DNA from: an uncultured Flavobacterium sp.
Lineage (GTDB): Bacteria; Bacteroidota; Bacteroidia; Flavobacteriales; Flavobacteriaceae
Assembly (NCBI RefSeq): GCF_963422545.1
Contig: NZ_OY730232.1
Span: 186,001-250,000 of the forward strand
DNA: 64,000 bases
Direction: 5' to 3'
Both the position numbers and the translations under genes were made by a program. Positions 57,467 to 64,000 of the stretch are shown piece after piece. Every line of letters starts with the position of its first letter. Within the stretch, counting starts at the first letter, position 1. The notes beneath the pieces were generated by a model. It was not told the DNA's origin. It searched no databases and saw nothing but the letters and a program-made list of their open reading frames with translations.

Positions 57467-58203
57467 TTTATCTTTTCATAAAAGACCATGAAAAAATATA
57501 TTCGATTGAAAAGATGTGCAAAGTTTTAAAAGTAAGTCCAAGCAGCTACTATAATTGGAAGCGACAGATTCTATCAGAAAGACAGAAGAAGACTGCTCTG
57601 ATTAAAGAAGAAATTACGTCAATATACTTTAATGCTAAACAGCGATATGGAAGCCCAAGAATTACTCTGGAACTCCAAAGCCAAGGATATCAGATATCCA
57701 GAATAACTGTAGCTAAATACATGAAGCAGTTAGGATTGTACAGCAAATTGAGTGAAAAATTCAAAGTAACAACCAATTCAAAACATAATCATTTTGTTGT
57801 GCCAAATATCCTGAAAAGAGAATTTACGGCAACAGAACCAGCAAAGGCGTGGGTTTCAGATATCACCTATATACAGACAAAGGATGGATTTTTATATCTG
57901 ACCATCATTTTAGATTTATTTGACAGAAAGATAGTCGGCTGGAGTTTAAGCAATGGACTAAGTACAAAACAAACTACAATGATGGCTTGGAAAATGGCAG
58001 TCAAGAATAGAACAATTGCAAATGAATTAATATTCCATTCTGACCGAGGCATCCAATATGCCAATAAAAAATTTGCTGATGTATTGGACTCTTATAAAAG
58101 TATCACAAGAAGTATGAGCCGTAAAGGAGACTGCTGGGATAATGCGGTTGCTGAAAGTTTTTTCAAATCTTTAAAAACGGAATTGGTTTATGGAAGTAAA
58201 TTA
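57463..58203 (+). pseudogene. IS3-family transposase OrfB, C-terminus replaced
   Basis: This is an rve-type integrase with the three catalytic residues visible: Asp in WVSDITYIQTKDG, Asp in FHSDRGIQYANK and Glu in NAVAESFFKSLKTEL. After ELVYGSK the family sequence (a region ending in a NKKRRHSALGY-type block) is replaced by foreign sequence from 58204, so the last 40 or so residues are missing. The frame happens to continue to 58479 without meaning. The loss probably inactivates it. Confidence 0.82.
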
Positions 58204-58245
58204 TGGAGTTGCCTTCAAATTTGCCACAAAAAGTTAAGGCGGTTT
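58204..58245. repeat. 42-bp block shared with 22268-22310
   Basis: TGGAGTTGCCTTCAAATTTG and the bases up to GGCGGTTT match 22268-22310. It begins exactly where the IS3 transposase similarity ends. On the minus strand both copies could encode TFCGKFEGNS / AFCGKLEGNS, so it may be a piece of a gene. Confidence 0.55.
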
Positions 58246-58337
58246 GTTCTACTTAAAATAGATTATTCAATAACTTTTTCCTTCGATCCCCAACGGTACA
58301 TCCAAACCAAAATACTGAAGACATGTAAAGACAGCCT

Positions 58338-58583
58338 CTACTTCCAGTACGCCAATCTATTCAAATCCTCCATAAAATGTATAGAAATTTGTCTCGTCGA
58401 GGTCACTACTCGGGACAAAAGAAAAATATCATCTTTTGTCCCGTTTTTTTTTACCAGTAATCTATTATTTACCAGATAGATACAATTACCCATTTCATTG
58501 ACTCGAGCGGTTTTTATTTTACTTTCTTGAAATGTGAAATTTTCGGGAAAAATTAAACCAATCATCTCCCTAGAATCAGCCAA
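58338..58583 (-). pseudogene. Serine recombinase, C-terminal fragment
   Basis: The minus strand encodes SREMIGLIFPENFTFQESKI, then KTARVNEMGNCIYLVNNRLL, then KNGTKDDIFLLSRVVT. As I recall, this matches the ends of Bacteroidota recombinase-family (resolvase/invertase) proteins, which read S-R-x-I-I-G-x-(I/M)-(Y/F)-P-E-x-x-x-F ... R-T-A-R-(I/L)-N-E. The catalytic N-terminal domain is absent. The hairpin at 58411-58450 lies over its end and may be the gene's terminator. Confidence 0.5.
58411..58450. terminator. Hairpin with T run
   Basis: CGGGACAAAAG (58411-58421) pairs with CTTTTGTCCCG (58433-58443), and nine T residues follow on the plus strand. It is a well-formed terminator for any rightward transcript. 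Confidence 0.75.
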
Positions 58584-58639
58584 AGTCCCATTTTAAAAGG
58601 CTTCCCCTAGCTTTAAAGGGTCTTCCAATCCAGTGTTAG

Positions 58640-58810
58640 TTAAATGCTCTAGGGAGAATTCAAAAATATGGCTTAATTTAGTTCCAACCCCGCTATAATG
58701 GAAATAGTGATGGCCTGCCCTAGCCCCGATAGCAGTGGAAATCCTATGTGCCGGGGTTCGGCACATAGATTGGAACGGATAGCGGGAAGAGCTCCTAAAA
58801 AAGAGCATTA
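58640..58810. other. GC-rich structured non-coding block
   Basis: A stretch clearly richer in G and C than its surroundings. It contains a perfect 10-bp stem, CTATGTGCCG (58744-58753) with CGGCACATAG (58759-58768), around a GGGTT loop, flanked by GGAACGGATAGCGGGAAGAG and CCTGCCCTAGCCCCGATAGC. I remember similar text between Flavobacterium genes, often called as short spurious ORFs. It may be a structured RNA or a recombination site. The rest of 58811-59029 shows nothing else. Confidence 0.45.
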
Positions 58811-59029
58811 AAGAAGTAAAACATGCACCACCGGTGTGAATGCTGTAAAAGGCAGCGCAGGTTTATGGGATCAGAAAACTATAGGCTCGTAAAAAATAAA
58901 ACAAACCCCACAGCGGCAATAATATGAGTATCAATATGCTTGGAAAAACGGGATCAAGAGAACAAAAATATTGCACCATTTATTTGTCTCACCCCTTGCC
59001 TGTCCAGCGTTTTTGCGTAATTTTGCCCC

Positions 59030-59266
59030 ATGACCCCGGAAGAAATAAAACGCTATTTTGAAGCCACCCCGCCTCCCAAAGAAGTCAACTGGAAGCCCTG
59101 GGCCAAAATTACCGATTCCCAGCTTTTCCTGCGCAGCTGTTACTTAACTATAGAGAATTACAAAGGAAGTCTTGATATGTGCCCGGCATGGTGGCATTTA
59201 AAAGAGTTTTATACACTTGTAAGACGAAATTCACAGGGAACTAAAAGCGAGAATCAAACGGAGTAA
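59030..59266 (+). CDS. Small conserved hypothetical protein, 78 residues
   Basis: The sequence MTPEEIKRYFEATPPPKEVN, then WAKITDSQLFLRSCYLTIEN and CPAWWHLKEFYTLVRR, is compact and mostly helical, and GC content is higher than in its neighbours. It resembles a small Bacteroidota family that I associate, tentatively, with DUF6965. No function is known. The GC-rich codons fit the GC-rich block upstream, so both may have arrived together. A short palindrome (GCTGAAATTTCAGC) follows the stop. Confidence 0.6.
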   Translation: MTPEEIKRYFEATPPPKEVNWKPWAKITDSQLFLRSCYLTIENYKGSLDMCPAWWHLKEFYTLVRRNSQGTKSENQTE

Positions 59267-59306
59267 AGCTGAAATTTCAGCCCTGTTTTAAGCTTATCGT
59301 TATTAC

Positions 59307-59386
59307 TGGATGTACTAACAAAAAGTGAAGACTGAGTTAGAAAAAAACTGTCTTAACTTTTACTCCACTTTTTGTTAGTACATCCA
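59307..59386. repeat. Palindromic mobile repeat, copy 6, at the CRISPR edge
   Basis: The ends are TGGATGTACTAACAAAAAGT and ACTTTTTGTTAGTACATCCA. The base after its right end is position 31 of a CRISPR repeat, so the element has replaced the start of that repeat and everything to its left in the array. Confidence 0.9.
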
Positions 59387-60519
59387 ACTTATAATTCCCA
59401 ACTTTTCATCATATTTAATTATCGTAGGAAGTGTTGTGAATTGCTTTCAAAATTGTATTTTTACTTATAATTCCCAACGAATTACTTTGGGATATTTTTG
59501 GGGGAACTGTTGTGAATTGCTTTCAAAATTGTATTTTTACTTATAATCCCAACAGTTTCTATTAAATTCAATGCCGGAGGTTTGTTGTGAATTGCTTTCA
59601 AAATTGTATTTTTACCTATAATTCCCAACGTGTTTCCGGCTTTATTGTTATATTGTCCGGTTGTGAATTGCTTTCAAAATTGTATTTTTACTTATAATTC
59701 CCAACGAAAGTCCAAAGATAAAACTATTCCCTCTCGTTGTGAATTGCTTTCAAAATTGTATTTTTACTTATAATTCCCAACCAAATGGCATTCACAAATT
59801 ATCTCACTAATGTTGTGAATTGCTTTCAAAATTGTATTTTTACTTATAATTCCCAACCCTAGTACTGTAAAGACTTTTATAAAGACAGTTGTGAATTGCT
59901 TTCAAAATTGTATTTTTACTTATAATTCCCAACGAGTAATTTTCTTTGCTTGTGATCCATGCAGTTGTGAATTGCTTTCAAAATTGTATTTTTACTTATA
60001 ATTCCCAACCAACTGTTTTGCCGCCTCCTGTAGGCAGTGTTGTGAATTGCTTTCAAAATTGTATTTTTACTTATAATTCCCAACTTTTGTTAAGTTTTCA
60101 GATAAAGAAACATAGTTGTGAATTGCTTTCAAAATTGTATTTTTACTTATAATTCCCAACTAAATGTGTTATCCATAAAATCTCCTTTATGTTGTGAATT
60201 GCTTTCAAAATTGTATTTTTACTTATAATTCCCAACTTTAGTTCCTACAGATTTGCATACAGTCCCGTTGTGAATTGCTTTCAAAATTGTATTTTTACTT
60301 ATAATTCCCAACTTGATAGAGCTCAAGAACGACTTGAAGAAGGTTGTGAATTGCTTTCAAAATTGTATTTTTACTTATAATTCCCAACAGTCGTTATTTT
60401 ATCAACATTGAATCCCTGGTTGTGAATTGCTTTCAAAATTGTATTTTTACTTATAATTCCCAACATATCGCCAGTTAATAACTTGATATGTTGTGAGTTA
60501 CTAGTTGATTTTAAAACAT
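59387..60519 (+). CRISPR. Type II-C CRISPR array, 14 full repeats
   Basis: The 46-bp repeat reads GTTGTGAATTGCTTTCAAAA, then TTGTATTTTTACTTATAATT, then CCCAAC. Full repeats start at 59433, 59509 (45 bp, one T lost), 59584 (one T to C), 59660, 59736, 59812, 59888, 59964, 60039, 60115, 60191, 60267, 60343 and 60419. Spacers are 30 bp (one 29). The left edge is a 16-bp repeat remnant (59387-59402) next to a mobile repeat. The right edge is a 25-bp spacer and a degenerate repeat from 60490 (GTTGTGAGTTAC). By comparison with known II-C repeats the crRNA sense is the plus strand, facing the cas genes. Confidence 0.97.
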
Positions 60520-60581
60520 AAAAACTGACTTGTTTGAATGCTGAGAAAGAGCTGCCTAAGTAGTTTTTAAATCCTACCTTT

Positions 60582-60929
60582 TTAGAAAAGCTCTAGTTGC
60601 TGAGAAGGTTTTTCAGGTTCTACAATTTTTTTTCCATAAAAAAGTTCCATCATTCCAAATTGTTTGTCTGTGATTTGCATGACACCAATTTTTCCATGTT
60701 CTGGCAAACTATTTTTTATTCTCTTAGAATGTACTTCCGCATTTTCTCTACTAGCACAAAAACGCATATATATCGAAAATTGAAACATAGAAAAACCATC
60801 GTTTAATAGTTTTTTGCGAAAGGCTCCGGCTATTTTACGTTCTTTTTTTGTTTCGGTGGGCAGGTCAAAAAATACTAATATCCACAAACTTCTATATTGA
60901 TTTAAACGTGTATAATGCTCATCATACAT
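60582..60929 (-). CDS. cas2: CRISPR-associated endonuclease Cas2
   Basis: A 115-residue protein from the ATG at 60929 (MYDEHYTRLNQYRSLWILVF), whose first bases overlap the cas1 stop. A longer start at 60974 would overlap cas1 by 53 bp and is less likely. The ferredoxin-like fold has the catalytic-type Asp in LVFFDLPTETKKERK, then FSMFQFSIYMRFC and IGVMQITDKQFGMMELFYG. It forms the bridge between two Cas1 dimers in the spacer-integration complex. It is the last gene of the leftward cas operon, about 60 bp from the degenerate end of the array. Confidence 0.93.
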   Translation of the reverse strand: MYDEHYTRLNQYRSLWILVFFDLPTETKKERKIAGAFRKKLLNDGFSMFQFSIYMRFCASRENAEVHSKRIKNSLPEHGKIGVMQITDKQFGMMELFYGKKIVEPEKPSQQLELF

Positions 60930-61818
60930 AAACTGGGTATAAAATTCTTCTGGAACTTCCTTCAAAACATTCATGCAGCGAATTGGTCGTGCGACTCATG
61001 GCTACCATCAAAGGACTATTTTTTCCATCTATCAAAACATCAATAGTAGCAATACCTAATAATTGCTTTTTTATTTCAACAGTTAATTCTTCATAAGAAT
61101 CTTCTGTTTCCATAATATGACAAACAATCAAATCAACATAAGGACGATACGGTTCCATGATATCATCAGCGAGACAATAGGCATTGTATTTATTTCGATG
61201 AAAAATACCTAATGTCGGAAGCATTCCTGAGCTTATCAATGCTCGTGCTGTAATAGCTCTAAGAATCGCATAACCATAATTGAGTAAATTATTAGGCGCA
61301 ATTCCTTTTTGACCTCTTGTAAAATTTTCGATTTGAATGAGATTTTGCCAATAGTAAACTGCCGCTCTGGATTCGTGATTTAAAGTGTCTCCTGAGGTTA
61401 CTTCTTTTGCCCAGAGTTCCATCTTACGCATCGGGATTCCTTTTTCTTTTAGCAATCCAGCTTGATTCATTATTTTTGAACTTATAGTTTGCTGCCATAA
61501 GTTCTTTTTTAGGGGAACAGAGGCATTAATTTGAGACTTAAAGCGCTCAGTTTGTTCTGTGTGTCCACTCAAAGGCATTAGTAAACCAATAGGTAAATGC
61601 TGCTGATCACAATTGATTAAAGCAACATTATTATGCGTTAGTTTTTCTAATAATCCGTTCGTAATGGTAATTTGTTGATTTTCCAAAACAATAACACCAA
61701 TATCTTCAATTGCCACCATTTTGGTTTCTTGTTCCTTGTCCGGATAAGAGACTACAATCTGCTCATTTTTGGTACTTAAATAAGCTGGATTGCCAAAGAA
61801 AAGGGTTCGCTTTATCAT
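60922..61818 (-). CDS. cas1: CRISPR-associated integrase Cas1 (type II)
   Basis: A 298-residue protein. The N-terminal beta domain begins MIKRTLFFGNPAYLSTKNEQ. The catalytic metal site is seen as Glu in LNHESRAAVYYWQNL, His in GIFHRNKYNAYCLADDIMEP and the acidic DDIMEPYRP. It cuts and joins new spacers at the repeat. Its ATG overlaps the cas9 stop (ATGA) and its stop overlaps the cas2 start, so all three are translated together. No csn2 or cas4 gene follows, which places the locus in subtype II-C. Confidence 0.96.
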   Translation of the reverse strand: MIKRTLFFGNPAYLSTKNEQIVVSYPDKEQETKMVAIEDIGVIVLENQQITITNGLLEKLTHNNVALINCDQQHLPIGLLMPLSGHTEQTERFKSQINASVPLKKNLWQQTISSKIMNQAGLLKEKGIPMRKMELWAKEVTSGDTLNHESRAAVYYWQNLIQIENFTRGQKGIAPNNLLNYGYAILRAITARALISSGMLPTLGIFHRNKYNAYCLADDIMEPYRPYVDLIVCHIMETEDSYEELTVEIKKQLLGIATIDVLIDGKNSPLMVAMSRTTNSLHECFEGSSRRILYPVYV

Positions 61819-64000
61819 CGCATTATTTTTTTAATTTTCCCAAGTCTGTCAACTTCTAGTTTTAAACATACAGATTTTATCATCGTACCATCAATAGATT
61901 TTTCCATTTTATTTAAAGCTGAGAATTCCATTTTATCTACAATTGAGGTAGCTATATTATTTGAAATAAAAAAAGCTTGAATTCCAGTAAAACTTACCAT
62001 CTTAAATACCCTTTGCGTTTGCTCTCGTGATAATTTATCTAAGTTAATTAATTCTAAATTTTCCCGTTCATCATCTGTTGGCACATAAACTAAATCATTT
62101 GGAGATAGAGTAAATAGTAAACGATTACCATTTTCATCTATTTCTAAAGCAGAACTTAATCCTTGTTTTTGTCTTTCAATAACTTCGTTTAAAGGAATTG
62201 TTTTATAATTTCTTTTTCCTTTTTCATCTTGATATATTGCAAAAAATAAATTTGTTCCCTTTGCAGCTTCGACATACTTATCAATTTTATTTCCTGTTTG
62301 ACCTAAACTGAATTTTCCGCCCTCTTCAAAAATTCGAACTTTTATAATTGGCTGATGTTTTTTTTCATTATTTAATGTTGTAATACTTTTATTCAATTCA
62401 TCTAAGCCATTTTCAGAGAAAGCAATTTCGTGAGCTGGTATTTTTTTTCCGTTTTCATCGATCACATTTTGATAAATTTCCTGTGCTAAATGTTTTAGAA
62501 GAATTTTTTGAATTCCTGTATCAGTTATTTTTTCGATTCTTTTTTCGTCAAAAGTAATATCAAGTATTTTTCGAGTTGCTGTAGCTTCTATATTTTCATA
62601 AATCTGTACTTTTTCAATAGCTTTCTTATCTATTGTTACAGGAAAAGCTTTTAGGTGTTTCTTTAAACCATCATTATCATTAGGATATAGCTTAATTTTT
62701 TCTTTTAGTTGTCTTTTAACTTCATTATCTACAATATAGTCAATGTGATCGATAGCATTTGCAATAGTGATATGACTTTGTTTGATCCGTTTTAAGATTA
62801 CTTTTCCACTTACTGTTTCTGCATGCATTGGTTTTCTAATAGCCCAATTAGCACCTTTTATTTGTGCAGTGGTAATTTTCTTCATCACACCGTCTTCGTC
62901 TTTCCAAACTTGATATTTATTTACCACTTTATTTATAACCCGAGTGTCTTGTTTGAAACTGATAATGGTTTGATTTAATTCATCTTCTGCATTTTTTGTA
63001 AAATCTTGCCAAGGCTTGTAAAATTCCCACTTGTAATTTCCATTTGCATCAAGTTTAGTTTTAAAACAGATTTTATTTCTTAATTCATGCTTGATTATTT
63101 TATCATTTTCATCTTTAGCATTTAAATTATTTAAATAGTTAATATGGGTTCTATTTACGCAGGCAATTACCAAAGCATCTAAGGCATGATGGCGATGGTC
63201 AATTCTTTTTTTATTAAATCCCTTAGCAATCTCGTCAGGAACAGTCGTCTGAAAAACTTGTTTCCCTCTATTTCCAAATTCATCTCTTTTTAATTCTAAT
63301 TGGCCAAAATTTGTTGAATTTGTTATAGCATTCATTCGTTCAAAACGAGGTGCAACTATCTTGTTCCAAACATCGTTTAATCCCCAATCTTGCTTCATTT
63401 TTGAAGTTATGGGGCCATTTAAAGAAACGAGATGTTTTGAGGTCACTTCCTGTTCATCATCTTCTCGAACTATTTTACTCAAAAGATTTTTTACAATTTT
63501 ACTGATGTATTTTGTGTCATTTAATTGTCTCTCGATAAATTTTTCTGGAATTTCTTCAGTCAATAATCGCTTTTGCTTGTTTTTGTTTTTATTGTAATAA
63601 CTGGTTATGTGTTGGTTGTAAGCTTCCTTGGTAAAGATTTTTACTGTTGCTCCTCCGGTCAAGGGTACAATTCGACCTTCATTTTTCAATATAAATTCTA
63701 ATGCAGTCTTATTTCCTTTCAAATGGTTTACTTCAGATTCGCAAATGACTTTATTTGATAAAGAATCATCAAATAATCTCGATTGTGGAACAATATGTTC
63801 AATTTGATATTTGTATGTGAATAAATCACTTAATGGAATTAATTTTCCGGTGTAGGGAGAAATATATCCTTGTTCCAGCCAAAGTTTATATTTGTTAATT
63901 TCAGAAGCCGTCGGTTTTACATTTTTTCTTATTTTATCAATCTCTTCTAGTTTTTCTTTTCTGTTTTCACTGCTGTAAACTCCTTCCTCATAAATTTTTA
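61815..64000 (-). CDS. cas9: Cas9 effector nuclease, C-terminal part (5' end outside window)
   Basis: The frame is open from the right edge to the stop at 61815, about 727 codons of an expected 1400 or more. It contains the HNH nuclease core (YQIEHIVPQSRLFDDSLSNK, His near 63800), the RuvC-III motif (KKRIDHRHHALDALVIAC, near 63195) and the C-terminal PAM-recognition part to LGKIKKIMR. A TTG at 63722 (in NHLKGNK) is internal and not a start. It cuts DNA matching the crRNA. RuvC-I, RuvC-II and the arginine bridge lie outside the window, and a tracrRNA, if upstream, would too. Confidence 0.96.
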   Translation of the reverse strand, partial: KIYEEGVYSSENRKEKLEEIDKIRKNVKPTASEINKYKLWLEQGYISPYTGKLIPLSDLFTYKYQIEHIVPQSRLFDDSLSNKVICESEVNHLKGNKTALEFILKNEGRIVPLTGGATVKIFTKEAYNQHITSYYNKNKNKQKRLLTEEIPEKFIERQLNDTKYISKIVKNLLSKIVREDDEQEVTSKHLVSLNGPITSKMKQDWGLNDVWNKIVAPRFERMNAITNSTNFGQLELKRDEFGNRGKQVFQTTVPDEIAKGFNKKRIDHRHHALDALVIACVNRTHINYLNNLNAKDENDKIIKHELRNKICFKTKLDANGNYKWEFYKPWQDFTKNAEDELNQTIISFKQDTRVINKVVNKYQVWKDEDGVMKKITTAQIKGANWAIRKPMHAETVSGKVILKRIKQSHITIANAIDHIDYIVDNEVKRQLKEKIKLYPNDNDGLKKHLKAFPVTIDKKAIEKVQIYENIEATATRKILDITFDEKRIEKITDTGIQKILLKHLAQEIYQNVIDENGKKIPAHEIAFSENGLDELNKSITTLNNEKKHQPIIKVRIFEEGGKFSLGQTGNKIDKYVEAAKGTNLFFAIYQDEKGKRNYKTIPLNEVIERQKQGLSSALEIDENGNRLLFTLSPNDLVYVPTDDERENLELINLDKLSREQTQRVFKMVSFTGIQAFFISNNIATSIVDKMEFSALNKMEKSIDGTMIKSVCLKLEVDRLGKIKKIMR

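Larger units (their letters stand above)
57110..58203 (+). mobile_element. IS3-family insertion sequence, right end lost
   Basis: The left end starts TGGATGTGCTAACTTAG at 57110, 57 bp before orfA. Its first 13 bases differ by one from the ends of the palindromic repeats (TGGATGTACTAAC). The element is cut at 58203, where the block shared with 22268 begins, and no right inverted repeat is visible. Confidence 0.75.

Noticed and set aside
57463..58479. The full 338-codon frame of IS3 OrfB as one protein
   Set aside because: Family similarity stops at codon 247 or so (58203); the rest is read-through into unrelated sequence.
58593..58808. Minus-strand 71-codon frame over the GC-rich block
   Set aside because: It has the look of the spurious ORFs often called on this kind of structured sequence; no stop-to-stop conservation can be argued from one copy.
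59946..60152. Plus-strand frame repeating VVNCFQNCIFTYNSQ
   Set aside because: It is a translation of CRISPR repeats and spacers, not a protein.
61815..63722. A 635-codon protein starting at 63722
   Set aside because: The start is a TTG inside Cas9; coding continues upstream with the HNH motif to the edge of the window.

Overview
The window looks like a chromosome segment from a Flavobacterium-like member of the Bacteroidota. The evidence is an AT-rich base composition, type IX secretion (T9SS) sorting tails, a SusC/SusD pair, a hybrid two-component regulator, OmpA proteins with thrombospondin type 3 repeats, and a type II-C CRISPR-Cas locus with a long Bacteroidota-style repeat. No rRNA or tRNA gene was found.

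Layout. 1-10.5 kb holds three large leftward surface or secreted protein genes: a partial Rhs/SpvB-like gene, a T9SS type A repeat protein, and a 1714-residue fibronectin-type adhesin with a type C sorting tail. 11-20 kb is a mixed accessory stretch: a 54-residue ORF, an antitoxin/AbiEii-toxin pair, a Rossmann-fold reductase, a PcfJ-like gene fossil, a YoaK membrane protein, a small secreted protein and an OmpA-family porin. 20-22.5 kb holds decayed IS6-type insertion sequences around an intact metallo-hydrolase and a truncated esterase. 22.7-43.1 kb is a complete polysaccharide utilisation locus (PUL). A 1362-residue hybrid sensor/regulator is divergent from susC, susD, a GH88 unsaturated uronyl hydrolase, a beta-helix DUF4955 protein, a sulfatase, a dead GH29 fucosidase fragment, kduI, DUF4861, kduD, a KDG kinase, a KDPG aldolase and a hexuronate-type MFS transporter. 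Together these would import a sulfated uronic-acid glycan, cut it to unsaturated uronates, and convert those to pyruvate and glyceraldehyde 3-phosphate.

43-59 kb is a graveyard of mobile elements with short operons surviving between them: an ABC transporter with a GntR regulator; an AraC regulator with a heme lipoprotein, DoxX and ChrA; two HxlR-reductase divergent pairs; and a PepSY-like protein. Fragments of IS6, IS4 and IS3 elements, an apparently intact IS110, a serine recombinase tail and cut-off gene ends lie among them. 59.3-64 kb is a type II-C CRISPR locus: 14 full 46-bp repeats, then cas2, cas1 and the 3' part of cas9 running off the window.

The most interesting signals are these. 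(1) A palindromic element of 79-80 bp with TG...CA ends is present in six copies plus a half copy. Several copies sit exactly at the broken ends of genes, of an insertion sequence and of the CRISPR array. (2) The CRISPR repeat contains a Bacteroidota-type promoter layout (TTG, 19 bp, TAttTTTa), so each repeat could start its own crRNA. (3) The uronate PUL has no classical polysaccharide lyase but does have a DUF4955 beta-helix protein in that position. (4) Two IS6 remnants in direct orientation, each keeping its inner end, flank an SDR/HxlR pair like a decayed composite transposon.
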